Shown here piece by piece: positions 34,781 through 42,237 of a stretch of DNA of 64,000 bases. The notes beneath the pieces were generated by a model. That model worked only from the letters and a program-made list of their open reading frames with translations. It was not told where the DNA came from and made no database searches. The translations under genes and the position numbers were made by a program. This stretch comes from Chromatiales bacterium (GTDB lineage: Bacteria; Pseudomonadota; Gammaproteobacteria; Steroidobacterales; GCA-2729495). The stretch spans positions 1 through 64,000 of the forward strand of contig JAEUPZ010000024.1 of assembly GCA_016789885.1 (NCBI GenBank), written 5' to 3'. The number at the start of each line of letters is the position of its first letter. Position 1 is the first letter of the stretch.

Positions 34781-34806
34781 CCAGCGGTGCCTCGCGGGGC
34801 CGCTGG
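34781..34806. other. Hairpin in the convergent region between the SDR and CDF genes
   Basis: CCAGCGG and CCGCTGG arms flank a 12-nt loop. No T-run follows on either strand, so it is at best a weak or Rho-assisted terminator element. Confidence 0.3.
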
Positions 34807-34878
34807 CCTCCTGATCCATCCTCGAGGACCCGCCGCGGCCGATGCCCTTCCGGCACGACCCGCAGCGAGGAACCTGCT

Positions 34879-36009
34879 TCAGTGAACGTGCCCGGGATCG
34901 CCGTGGTCGTGGTCGTGGTCATGGGCCTGATCGTGGCCATGACCGTGCCCGTCGCCATGGTCATGCTCGGGCACGCCCCCCTGCCAGAAGCGCCGCTGCT
35001 CGTCCTCGTCGACGCCGGTGGCGACGGCCAGCCGCAGCTGGGCCAGCGCCGGGAAGTGCTTGCGCGCCGCCGCCTCGAGCTTGTCCAGCAGCAGCTTCGC
35101 CTCGCGCACCAGCAGGCCCTCGTCGACCACGACGTCGGCTTCGGCGTACATGCGGTGGCCGATCCAGCGGGCACGCACGTTCTGCACGGCCCGGACGCCC
35201 GGCACGTGCTCGCCGGTGTGCCGCAGCAGCACGGTGAACTCCGGCTCGACACCGTCGAGGGCGCGGGTGAAGACCGCCCGCGCCGACTGCCAGACGATGC
35301 CGAAGATCAGCACGGTGATGATGGCGCCCACGAGGGGGTCAGCCAGCGGAAAGCCGAGCCAGACACCGATGGCACCGGCGACCACGGCCAGGCTGGTGAG
35401 CCCGTCGACCCGCGCGTGGTAGCCGTCGGCGATGAGCGCGGCGCTGTTGATCTCGCGCCCGACGCGGATGCGGAAGACCGCCACGGCCTCGTTGCCGAGG
35501 AAGCCGACGACGCCCGCCGCCGCCACGGCGCCGAGGAACTGGATCTCCTGCGGATTGATGAATCGGTCGATGGTCTGGTAGCCGGCCACCACCGCGCTGA
35601 AGAGGATCAGCCCGACGATGGTCATGCCCGCCAGGTCCTCGACGCGGCCGAGGCCGTAGGTGAACTGGTCGCTGGGCTTGCGGCGGGCGAACAGGAAGGC
35701 GATCCACAGCGGGATGGCGGTGGCCGCGTCGCCGACGTTGTGGATCGTGTCGGCCAGCAGCGCGACGCTGCCGGAGACGATCACCACCGCCACCTGCATG
35801 ACGGCGGTCAGGGCCAGGATGACGAAGGACCACTTGATCGCCCAGATGCCGCGCTCGGTCGTCGCGATGGTGGGGTCGATGACGCCGTGGGTGTGGGCGT
35901 GGCCACCCTCGCCGTGGTCGTGACCGTGGCCATGCCCGTGGGAATGACCATGGGCCAGCCCGTGGCCCTTCTCGCCGAACCCCAGCCAGTCGAGGGCTGC
36001 CCGCAGCAT
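34879..36009 (-). CDS. Cation diffusion facilitator metal exporter (DmeF-like)
   Basis: 376 residues with six membrane helices. Both ends are His-rich: HGHSHGHGHGHDHG near the N-terminus and many HDH repeats at the C-terminus. Transport-site motifs are HNVGDAATAIPLW in TM2 and HARVDGLTSL in TM5. It is the second gene after an RcnR/CsoR-family regulator with 32 nt between. That pairing, plus the His-rich tails, suggests export of cobalt or nickel (DmeF/RcnR type) rather than zinc only; this is inference. Confidence 0.93.
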   Translation of the reverse strand: MLRAALDWLGFGEKGHGLAHGHSHGHGHGHDHGEGGHAHTHGVIDPTIATTERGIWAIKWSFVILALTAVMQVAVVIVSGSVALLADTIHNVGDAATAIPLWIAFLFARRKPSDQFTYGLGRVEDLAGMTIVGLILFSAVVAGYQTIDRFINPQEIQFLGAVAAAGVVGFLGNEAVAVFRIRVGREINSAALIADGYHARVDGLTSLAVVAGAIGVWLGFPLADPLVGAIITVLIFGIVWQSARAVFTRALDGVEPEFTVLLRHTGEHVPGVRAVQNVRARWIGHRMYAEADVVVDEGLLVREAKLLLDKLEAAARKHFPALAQLRLAVATGVDEDEQRRFWQGGVPEHDHGDGHGHGHDQAHDHDHDHGDPGHVH

Positions 36010-36041
36010 CGTCAGTTGCTCCGCCTGTGTCCGTTCCCAGC

Positions 36042-36359
36042 TCAGAGGTAACGGCTGATCTTCTTGAAAGTCTCGATGGTCTGGCGCTGCTCGCGCGAGG
36101 CCGGGCCCACCGCATCCTCGAGGCAGTGCTCGATGTGGTCGTGGATCAGCGTGACCTTGGCCTCTTCCAGCGCGCGGATCACCGCGTGCATCTGCTGGGC
36201 GATGTCAGTGCAGTCGCGGCCCGACTCGATCATCGCCGAGATGGTCTGCAGGTGGCCGGTGGCGCGCCGCAGCCGGTTGAGCACGTCCCGGTGCGACTGA
36301 TGCGTCGCCGCGTCGTGGACGTGGACGTGGGGTGCGGCGGCGACCTTGCGACCGGACAT
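36042..36359 (-). CDS. Metal-sensing repressor, CsoR/RcnR (DUF156) family
   Basis: 105 residues, all-helical. The N-terminal part is His-rich (PHVHVHDAATHQSH), then NRLRRATGHLQTISAMIESGRDCTDIAQQMHAV. The conserved Cys of helix 2 is in GRDC, and helix 3 has HDHIEHCLED. This His/Cys set with an N-terminal His fits RcnR-type Ni/Co sensing better than copper-type CsoR (inference). ATG with a GGGAGG site. The palindrome lying upstream is a likely operator. Confidence 0.92.
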   Translation of the reverse strand: MSGRKVAAAPHVHVHDAATHQSHRDVLNRLRRATGHLQTISAMIESGRDCTDIAQQMHAVIRALEEAKVTLIHDHIEHCLEDAVGPASREQRQTIETFKKISRYL

Positions 36360-36386
36360 GCGGATCCTCCCTCGGGGGATCCAAGG

Positions 36387-36405
36387 TATCCCCTCCCCGG
36401 GGATA
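36387..36405. promoter_or_regulatory. Candidate RcnR/CsoR-family operator
   Basis: TATCCCC-TCCCC-GGGGATA is a 19-nt inverted repeat with a C-run then G-run core, 28 bp upstream of the repressor ATG. The TA-flanked C/G tract resembles operators of the CsoR/RcnR/FrmR family. Confidence 0.55.
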
Positions 36406-36422
36406 GGTCAACCGGCAGACGT

Positions 36423-37094
36423 TCAGCCGCGGGGCAGCGCGGGAACCGTCCCCTGCAGGGCCGCGGCAACGCCGCGATCGAGTTCTTCCGCCAGGACCGG
36501 CTCGAGCCCCAGGCGGGCGCCCAGCAGGTCGAGGTAGCCGCGTTCGACGCGGCTCGCCGGGTATACGGCCAGCGCCGCGGCGGCATAGACCTCGGCGGCA
36601 AGCTCGGGGGTCCCCGCAGCCCGTGCGATGGCGTCGAGGTCCGGCGGCTGGTCGAACAGGTCCAGCACGTACTGCTGGTCGGCCGGCGGCAGGCCTGCCC
36701 CCTGCAGGCGGTCGAGGATGCGGGCCCGCTCCAGCGGCTCGATGACGCCGTCGGCCCGGGCCGCCGCCACCATGGCGCGGAGTACGGCCAGGGCGGGCCC
36801 CTGCTGGACCTCCAGGTCAAAGGCCGCGGGCAGCGGGGGCTGGACAGCAGGCGCCGGCGCCAGGCTGCCCGCCTGCCGGGCCTGGTACTGCTGCCAGGCC
36901 TGCCAGGCGATCCCGCCCACCAGCGCAAGACCGCCGGCCTTGACGGCGGTCTTCGCGAGCTTCTTGCCGCCGCCCTTGCCGGCCAGCACGTTCCCGAGCA
37001 GGGAGCCGGCGAGTCCACCAGCGGCAGCACCGGCGGCGGGGCTGTTCAGCAGGGTGGCGAGAATCTTCTGCGGGTCGAGCGGTCCGGTGCGCAT
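36423..37094 (-). CDS. DUF533 (YebE-like) membrane-associated protein
   Basis: 223 residues. The Gly/Ala-rich N-terminus [20 protein letters not shown] is followed by a hydrophobic stretch GGLALVGGIAWQAWQQYQ and a C-terminal TerB-like helical domain (about 110-220) with VLRAMVAAARADGVIEPLER and VYAAAALAV. This is the YebE/DUF533 layout; its role is unknown, possibly envelope stress. ATG after GGAGAGGAG. Confidence 0.88.
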   Translation of the reverse strand: MRTGPLDPQKILATLLNSPAAGAAAGGLAGSLLGNVLAGKGGGKKLAKTAVKAGGLALVGGIAWQAWQQYQARQAGSLAPAPAVQPPLPAAFDLEVQQGPALAVLRAMVAAARADGVIEPLERARILDRLQGAGLPPADQQYVLDLFDQPPDLDAIARAAGTPELAAEVYAAAALAVYPASRVERGYLDLLGARLGLEPVLAEELDRGVAAALQGTVPALPRG

Positions 37095-37174
37095 CGGTAC
37101 TCCTCTCCAGTGAAGCGGCGCGTGTGCCTGAGAGCGCGCCACGCGGCACGAGTTCCGTGCGGCGGCGGAATTGC

Positions 37175-37180
37175 TACCAT
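37175..37180 (+). promoter_or_regulatory. -10-like box (TACCAT) for the MFS gene
   Basis: TACCAT followed by GCCGCACC lies 75 nt before the MFS start in the divergent region with the DUF533 gene. Confidence 0.35.
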
Positions 37181-37255
37181 GCCGCACCCGCGAACCGGCC
37201 GATGGAAGCCCGCCCCATGCCTGCTGCTGCAGCCAACCGCCACCCGCACTGACCG

Positions 37256-38572
37256 ATGCTGCAGCTGACCCGTTACCAGTGGACCGTGTTCGCGGCGGCC
37301 TGGCTCGGCTGGGGCTTCGACGTCTTCGACGGCCTGCTGTTCAACTACGTCGCGCCCAATGCCATCCCCACGCTGCTGGGTCTCGCCATCGGCTCGCCCG
37401 AGGCCAAGTCGGCATCGCTCTACTGGACGGGGCTGCTGACCTCGATCTTCCTGCTGGGCTGGGCCACCGGTGGCGTGGTGTTCGGCCCCATCAGCGACCG
37501 CTTCGGCCGGCGCAACACCCTGATGGTGACGATGCTGCTCTACGCGCTCGGCACCGCCGCCTGCGCCTTCGTCACGGACATCTGGCAACTCATCGCCTGC
37601 CGGATCATCGCGAGCCTCGGCATCGGCGGCGAGTGGGCGGCGGGCGCGGCCATGGTGGCCGAGGTGGTCCCCGACCGGAAGCGCGTCGAGGCCGGCGCCC
37701 TGCTCTACACGGCGGCACCCTTCGGGCTGTTCCTCGCCACGGGCATCAATGCGCTCGTCGCCGGCTGGCTCTTCGCCGACGACCCGGCCATGTCGTGGCG
37801 GTTCGTGCTGCTGTTCGGCCTGCTGCCGGCGGCCTTCGCCTTCATCGTCCGCTTCTTCGTGAAGGAGCCCGAGCGCTGGCTCGAGGCCGCGGCCGCCGGT
37901 GCCACGCGCAAGCCCAGCATCGCCGAGCTCTTCGGGGCGCCGCTGCGGCGCCGGACGTGGAGCGCGCTGCTCATGACCTTCGTGGCGCTGCTGACCTGGT
38001 GGAGCTGCAACGCCTTCATCCCGGTGGTGGTGGCGACGCTGGCCCAGGGCGAGGCGGCCCTGCAGGGCCTCGACAAGGCGGCCACGGCGGCGCTGGCCGA
38101 AGAGTGGAAGACCATCGCCACCACGGCGTTCAACGTCGGCGGCCTGCTCGGGACGCTGCTGACGATCCCCGTCGCCAAGCGGCTGGGGCGGCGGCCGATG
38201 TTCGCCCTCTATTTCGCCGCCGCCGCGCTGTCGCTCTTCATCACGTTCGGCCTCGACCTGCCGGGCACCGTGCGCCTGTACATGTACTTCTTCATCGGGC
38301 TGTCGGTGTTCGGCATCTTCGGCAGCTTCACGTTCTACCTGCCGGAGCTCTTCCCGACCCGGCTGCGGGGCACGGGCTCGGGCTTCTGCTACAACATCGG
38401 CCGCGTGGTCGCCGCGGCGGGACCCTTCGCCGTGGGCTCGGTGGCCGCCGCCGGCGCCGGCGACCCACAGGTCATCATCAACACGCTGCTGCTGGTGGCC
38501 ATCGTGCCGCTCGTGGGGCTCGCAGCCATTCCCTGGGTTGTCGAGACCCGGGGGCAGGCGCTGCCCGAGTAG
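37256..38572 (+). CDS. MFS transporter, aromatic-acid/sialic-acid symporter type
   Basis: 438 residues, 12 helices. The N-terminus YQWTVFAAAWLGWGFDVFDGLLFNY carries the DxxD-like motif of the aromatic acid:H+ symporter group. Motif A is SDRFGRRNTLMV, RIIASLGIGGEWAAGAAMVAE is helix 4, and YLPELFPTRLRGTGSGFCYN is the family-typical helix 11 region. A carboxylate substrate is likely. It is monocistronic. Confidence 0.9.
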   Translation: MLQLTRYQWTVFAAAWLGWGFDVFDGLLFNYVAPNAIPTLLGLAIGSPEAKSASLYWTGLLTSIFLLGWATGGVVFGPISDRFGRRNTLMVTMLLYALGTAACAFVTDIWQLIACRIIASLGIGGEWAAGAAMVAEVVPDRKRVEAGALLYTAAPFGLFLATGINALVAGWLFADDPAMSWRFVLLFGLLPAAFAFIVRFFVKEPERWLEAAAAGATRKPSIAELFGAPLRRRTWSALLMTFVALLTWWSCNAFIPVVVATLAQGEAALQGLDKAATAALAEEWKTIATTAFNVGGLLGTLLTIPVAKRLGRRPMFALYFAAAALSLFITFGLDLPGTVRLYMYFFIGLSVFGIFGSFTFYLPELFPTRLRGTGSGFCYNIGRVVAAAGPFAVGSVAAAGAGDPQVIINTLLLVAIVPLVGLAAIPWVVETRGQALPE

Positions 38573-38629
38573 GCCGCCCGGCGGTGCCCCCGCACGGCGG
38601 CCCGCCCGAAGCAGCGCGGCAACACGCCG

Positions 38630-38641
38630 GAAATCTTTACA
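38630..38641 (+). promoter_or_regulatory. Candidate upstream activator site GAAATCTTTACA
   Basis: This 12-mer differs by one base from a 12-mer at the same relative place before the other exosortase-sorted protein. It ends 67 nt before the sigma-54 -24 element, in the range used by sigma-54 activators. Confidence 0.5.
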
Positions 38642-38708
38642 AAGTCATGACTCCCGCGGGCCTGGCGATGGCCTCACATCCCTGACAGCCAAGGCTTTTC
38701 CGATCCGG

Positions 38709-38722
38709 GGCACGAGATTTGC
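38709..38722 (+). promoter_or_regulatory. Sigma-54 promoter
   Basis: GGCACGAGATTTGC matches the -24/-12 consensus GGCACG-N4-TTGC perfectly, with GG-N10-GC spacing. It lies 43 nt before the ATG of the PEP-CTERM gene. Confidence 0.8.
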
Positions 38723-38765
38723 TTCACCTCGGGAAACACCTGTTGCCCGCCCGGGGAGCCATGCA

Positions 38766-39461
38766 ATGACGTCCGTCCTGTCGACCAGCGCCCGCGCCGC
38801 CAGCCTGTCGGTGCTGGTCCTGGCTTCCGCCGCCGCCCCGGCCGCCGTGATCATCAACAACAGCACCCAGGGCTTCTACAACGCCGGCCTCGGCACGCTG
38901 CTCGATTCACCGTCGGGCGTGGTCACCTCGGGCCCGTTCCCCTGCGCCAACGTGCAGTGCGGCGACAGCACCCAGGCCTACGCCACGGCGCCCAACCTCG
39001 CCGCGGCGGCAGCCCCGCTGGGCACCTGGCTGACCAATGCCGCCCCGACCGGCGGGACGTGGTCGGCAGGCCCCGTGGCCATCCCGGGCACCTGGGCCAT
39101 CAATCACGAGACCGCCATCTCCTACGCCTTCAGCTCGCCCTTCGGCTACGACAACGTCAGCCTGCGACTCGGGGTCGATAACGGCATCTTCGTCTGGCTG
39201 AACGGCAACTACCTGTTCGGCGCCCGGGCCGCCGGCGGCTCGGTCCTCGGCGAGTACTCGCTGTCGCTGGGCACCATCGGCGGCGGCACCAACTACCTGC
39301 AGATCCTCCGCGAGGACCACGGCGGCGCGACCGGTTACGCCATCGAGATGACCGGCGACCCCCGCCGCACGCCGGTGCCGGAGCCTGCCACGCTGGCGCT
39401 GCTCGGCATCGGCCTGCTGGGCGTCGGGGCCGCAGCACGGCGTCGCGCAGCCCTGGGCTGA
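38766..39461 (+). CDS. PEP-CTERM sorting-signal protein
   Basis: 231 residues. It has a signal peptide (LSVLVLASAAAPAA), a mature domain rich in Gly/Ser/Thr with strands such as YDNVSLRLGVDNGIFVWLNG, and the C-terminal exosortase signal VPEPATLALLGIGLLGVG followed by a basic RRR tail. It should be processed by an exosortase (not in the window) and exported in connection with extracellular polysaccharide. ATG 7 nt after GGGGAG. The YDNVSLRLGVDNGIFVWLNG stretch recalls PA14-like or lectin-like modules, not certain. Control by sigma-54 is indicated by the upstream promoter. Confidence 0.92.
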   Translation: MTSVLSTSARAASLSVLVLASAAAPAAVIINNSTQGFYNAGLGTLLDSPSGVVTSGPFPCANVQCGDSTQAYATAPNLAAAAAPLGTWLTNAAPTGGTWSAGPVAIPGTWAINHETAISYAFSSPFGYDNVSLRLGVDNGIFVWLNGNYLFGARAAGGSVLGEYSLSLGTIGGGTNYLQILREDHGGATGYAIEMTGDPRRTPVPEPATLALLGIGLLGVGAAARRRAALG

Positions 39462-39614
39462 CGCCGTCACGCATCAGCGTCCTGCCGGGCGTTGACGCAC
39501 AGCCGGCCCGATCCCCGGCGGCCGGTGCCAGGCCATCGTCGCCGGATGAGCCCGCCGGCAGTCTTCATTGATACGGACCCGCGGAAGGCGTGATCCCGCG
39601 CCGTCAATGACTCG

Positions 39615-40439
39615 TCAGCGCTTCGCGGCAACCAGCTGGTCGCGGACGTCCTCGTAGCCCTGCCGGAAGCCGAACACCCCCGAGGTCGACGGCTTGCCGC
39701 CGGTGCTGTTGATGCGGTACCCCATCGGGCGGTCCGCGTCGTCGGTCCAGAGGTCGAACTCCATCACGAAGACGCCGCCGTCCGGCGTGGGGATGCGCTC
39801 GATCATCTCGAAGTCGCGGATCGTCATCGTCGAGCCGTCGGCCCGCTTCACCGGCACCTCGCGGCGCAGGCGCAGCGCCGCCCGCTGGTTGTCGGGGCTC
39901 GTGACGGGACGGGGCAGGTCCTGGGCCGCCCACTGGAATGCCTGCACACCGCCCTTCGCCCGGTCGTAGTGGCGGGTCATGACGAACATCGGGGCACCGC
40001 TCGGCGCCATGTCCATGAAGCACCCCTCGGCGCAGGGAATCTCCGCATCGATGGCGGTCTTCTCGCCCCGCACGCGGATGGCGACGGCGCCGGGCTTCGC
40101 CTGCATGTCGATGCGCACCGGGTCGTCTTCATAGAGGCCACGCCCCGTGGCGGCGACGGCCTTCCACGCGGCGTCGTAGTCGTAGCGGGCCTGCACGCGC
40201 AGGGCCCCATCGGTCATCGTCGTGGCCGACAGCAGCGTCACGCCACCGTCGGGGCGGCGCAGGAACTCGAAGGTCTCCGTGCGCGCGAAGGGCGGCAGCC
40301 CGGCCACGACGAAGGTGCCGGAGTCGAGCACCTTCACCCCCTTGACGCCGGCGAGGGTGAGGCCGTCGTCCGCTACGGCGAGCGGTGCGGCGAGGGTGGC
40401 GGTCATGGCCACCATGGCCAGTCTGTACTTGAGGTTCAC
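39615..40439 (-). CDS. Exported protein of unknown function, 274 aa
   Basis: GTG start after GGAGAGAACGA. The signal peptide YRLAMVAMTATLAAPLAVADD is clear. The mature part is beta-rich (GTFVVAGLPPFARTETFEFL, YDAAWKAVAATGRGLYEDD, ADGSTMTIRDFEMIERI) and has one Cys pair in PCAEGCFMD. No family is recognised. It lies 88 nt downstream of another exported gene on the same strand, so the two may be co-transcribed. Confidence 0.8.
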   Translation of the reverse strand: MNLKYRLAMVAMTATLAAPLAVADDGLTLAGVKGVKVLDSGTFVVAGLPPFARTETFEFLRRPDGGVTLLSATTMTDGALRVQARYDYDAAWKAVAATGRGLYEDDPVRIDMQAKPGAVAIRVRGEKTAIDAEIPCAEGCFMDMAPSGAPMFVMTRHYDRAKGGVQAFQWAAQDLPRPVTSPDNQRAALRLRREVPVKRADGSTMTIRDFEMIERIPTPDGGVFVMEFDLWTDDADRPMGYRINSTGGKPSTSGVFGFRQGYEDVRDQLVAAKR

Positions 40440-40527
40440 TCGTTCTCTCCGCTGCAGTCGATGGACGGGGACGGACAACGTCTGGAGGCACGCCGGCGGG
40501 TGGTGCCCGACGAGCCCGGCGCACGGC

Positions 40528-41394
40528 TCACTTCAGCGCGAGGACCTCGCGACCGGCCGCATCCCGCTCCCAGCGAAAATACCGGTCAACCCACGCCGCG
40601 TCGATGGCCTCCGGGTTGTCGTAGGGCGTCCGTGCCGCATCCAGCCGCAGCGCCCCGGGCTTGCCGGTGGCCAGGTCCACCACCAGCAGCAGGTCGAAGC
40701 GCTCGCCGCCGCGGCCATAATCCCGGCCCTCGGCCAGCAGCGCCAGCCGCGTCCGGCCAGGCGAGAAGGCCAGCGCCGGGCTGTTGCTGGCGTTCATCTC
40801 GACAACGGACTCCCCCTCGCCCTCGCGGGCCCAGGGCTCGACCGGGAACGTGGCCAGCGTCTCCGCGTCCAGCACCAGCCGGTGGCGGACATAGAGCCAG
40901 CGGCCGCCGGACAACGCCGTCTGCGGCGCCGCCTCGACCCGGTCCTGCCCGAAGCCCGGGAACTGCGCACCCGGCTGCCCGGCCGGGCCATCCAGCCACT
41001 GCAGGGTGTCGCTGCCGGAATCGGGCACCAGTGCCTGTACATCGAGCCGCCCGCCCGCATCGGTCACGAGATGCAGGTTGGGCCCGCTGCTCAGGAGCAA
41101 CGTGGGCTGCTGCGCGAGGGGGAGCTGCAGCACCTGCCAGAAGCGGTCGACGCCGTCACCGATGGTCACCGGGCGACCGCCCCAGACCACCCCGTACTCC
41201 CGCACGGCGTAGCTGCCGAAGGGATTGCCGGTGCGCATCCACCGGCCGCTGTCGCCGACCCGCCGCGCATGGGCCGTGATCTCGAACGGCCCCACCTGTC
41301 GGGGCGGCAGCTCGGCCCCGCACCCGGCCGGGGCGGCCGCGGTGGCGGCAATGCCCAGGGCGGCAAGCCAGGATCGGAACGGGAACAGGGCCAT
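40528..41394 (-). CDS. Exported protein of unknown function, 288 aa
   Basis: ATG after CCGGGAG. The signal peptide LAALGIAATAAAPAGCG ends with a lipobox-like AGC, so it may be a lipoprotein. The mature part is strand-rich, with YAVREYGVVWGGRPVTIG, PTLLLSSGPNLHLV and SPGRTRLALLAEG, suggesting a propeller-like or beta-sandwich fold. The family is not recognised. It diverges from the ABC exporter operon. Confidence 0.78.
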   Translation of the reverse strand: MALFPFRSWLAALGIAATAAAPAGCGAELPPRQVGPFEITAHARRVGDSGRWMRTGNPFGSYAVREYGVVWGGRPVTIGDGVDRFWQVLQLPLAQQPTLLLSSGPNLHLVTDAGGRLDVQALVPDSGSDTLQWLDGPAGQPGAQFPGFGQDRVEAAPQTALSGGRWLYVRHRLVLDAETLATFPVEPWAREGEGESVVEMNASNSPALAFSPGRTRLALLAEGRDYGRGGERFDLLLVVDLATGKPGALRLDAARTPYDNPEAIDAAWVDRYFRWERDAAGREVLALK

Positions 41395-41484
41395 GCAGCA
41401 CTCCCGGGGGCCGGCGGCCCCGCCTCGACGGACATCGATGGCCGGCGCCCGGCGCCCGCCCCAGGTAGCTTCGCCCCTCGCGGT

Positions 41485-41513
41485 TTTGCAGCGCAAGGGT
41501 GCCGGGTCACAAT
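41485..41513 (+). promoter_or_regulatory. Promoter of the ABC exporter operon, leaderless layout
   Basis: TTTGCA, a 17-nt spacer, then CACAAT, followed by GGGCCC and directly the ATG. The -10 to ATG distance is the same 6 nt as before the M48 protease. Confidence 0.45.
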
Positions 41514-41519
41514 GGGCCC

Positions 41520-42230
41520 ATGGCCCCTACCCCCGCGCTGCGCACCCGTGACCTCACCAAGGTCTACCGCTCCGGCGAAGTCGAGGTGCACGCCCTGCGG
41601 GGCGTCTCCCTCGACCTGTATCCGGCGGACCTGATCGTCCTGCTAGGCCCCTCGGGCAGCGGCAAGTCGACGTTGCTGAACATCCTCGGCGGCCTCGACA
41701 CGGCGTCGGGAGGCGAAGCCTGGTTCGGCGACCTGCAGCTGACCGGGCTCGACGACCGCGGGCTGACGCGCTACCGCCGCGCCCACGTCGGCTTCGTCTT
41801 CCAGTTCTACAACCTGATCCCGAGCCTCACGGCGCTGGAGAACGTGGCGCTGGTCACCGAGATCGCCGAGCGGCCCATGTCGCCCGAGGAAGCCCTGCGC
41901 ATCGTCGGCCTCGGCGAGCGGCTCCATCACTTCCCGGCCCAGCTGTCGGGCGGTGAGCAGCAGCGGGTCGCCATCGCCCGGGCCATCGCCAAGCGGCCCG
42001 GCATCCTGCTCTGCGACGAGCCCACGGGGGCCCTCGACAGCCGCACCGGCATCCTCGTGCTCGAAGCCATCGAACGCATCCATGCCGAACTGGGGACCAC
42101 CACGGTGCTGATCACCCACAATGCCGTCATCGCCGACATGACCGACCGGGTGCTCGTCATGGGCGACGGCCGCATCCTCGAGGAGCGGCACAACACCCGG
42201 CGCCGGCGCGCCGCGGAGCTGTCCTGGTAG
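41520..42230 (+). CDS. ABC transporter ATP-binding protein (MacB/LolD type)
   Basis: 236 residues. Walker [23 protein letters not shown]-loop [17 protein letters not shown], signature [16 protein letters not shown], Walker [13 protein letters not shown] and switch His in VLITHNA are intact. The [15 protein letters not shown] pattern is typical of type VII (FtsX-permease) ABC systems. It is the first gene of a four-gene operon, 7 nt before the permease. Confidence 0.95.
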   Translation: MAPTPALRTRDLTKVYRSGEVEVHALRGVSLDLYPADLIVLLGPSGSGKSTLLNILGGLDTASGGEAWFGDLQLTGLDDRGLTRYRRAHVGFVFQFYNLIPSLTALENVALVTEIAERPMSPEEALRIVGLGERLHHFPAQLSGGEQQRVAIARAIAKRPGILLCDEPTGALDSRTGILVLEAIERIHAELGTTTVLITHNAVIADMTDRVLVMGDGRILEERHNTRRRRAAELSW

Positions 42231-42237
42231 CCCCGCC

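Noticed and set aside
38761..38769. A two-codon frame ATG CAA TGA overlapping the PEP-CTERM start codon
   Set aside because: Its ATG is only 2 nt from the Shine-Dalgarno, whereas the gene's own ATG is at the ideal 7 nt, so the mini-frame is probably not translated.
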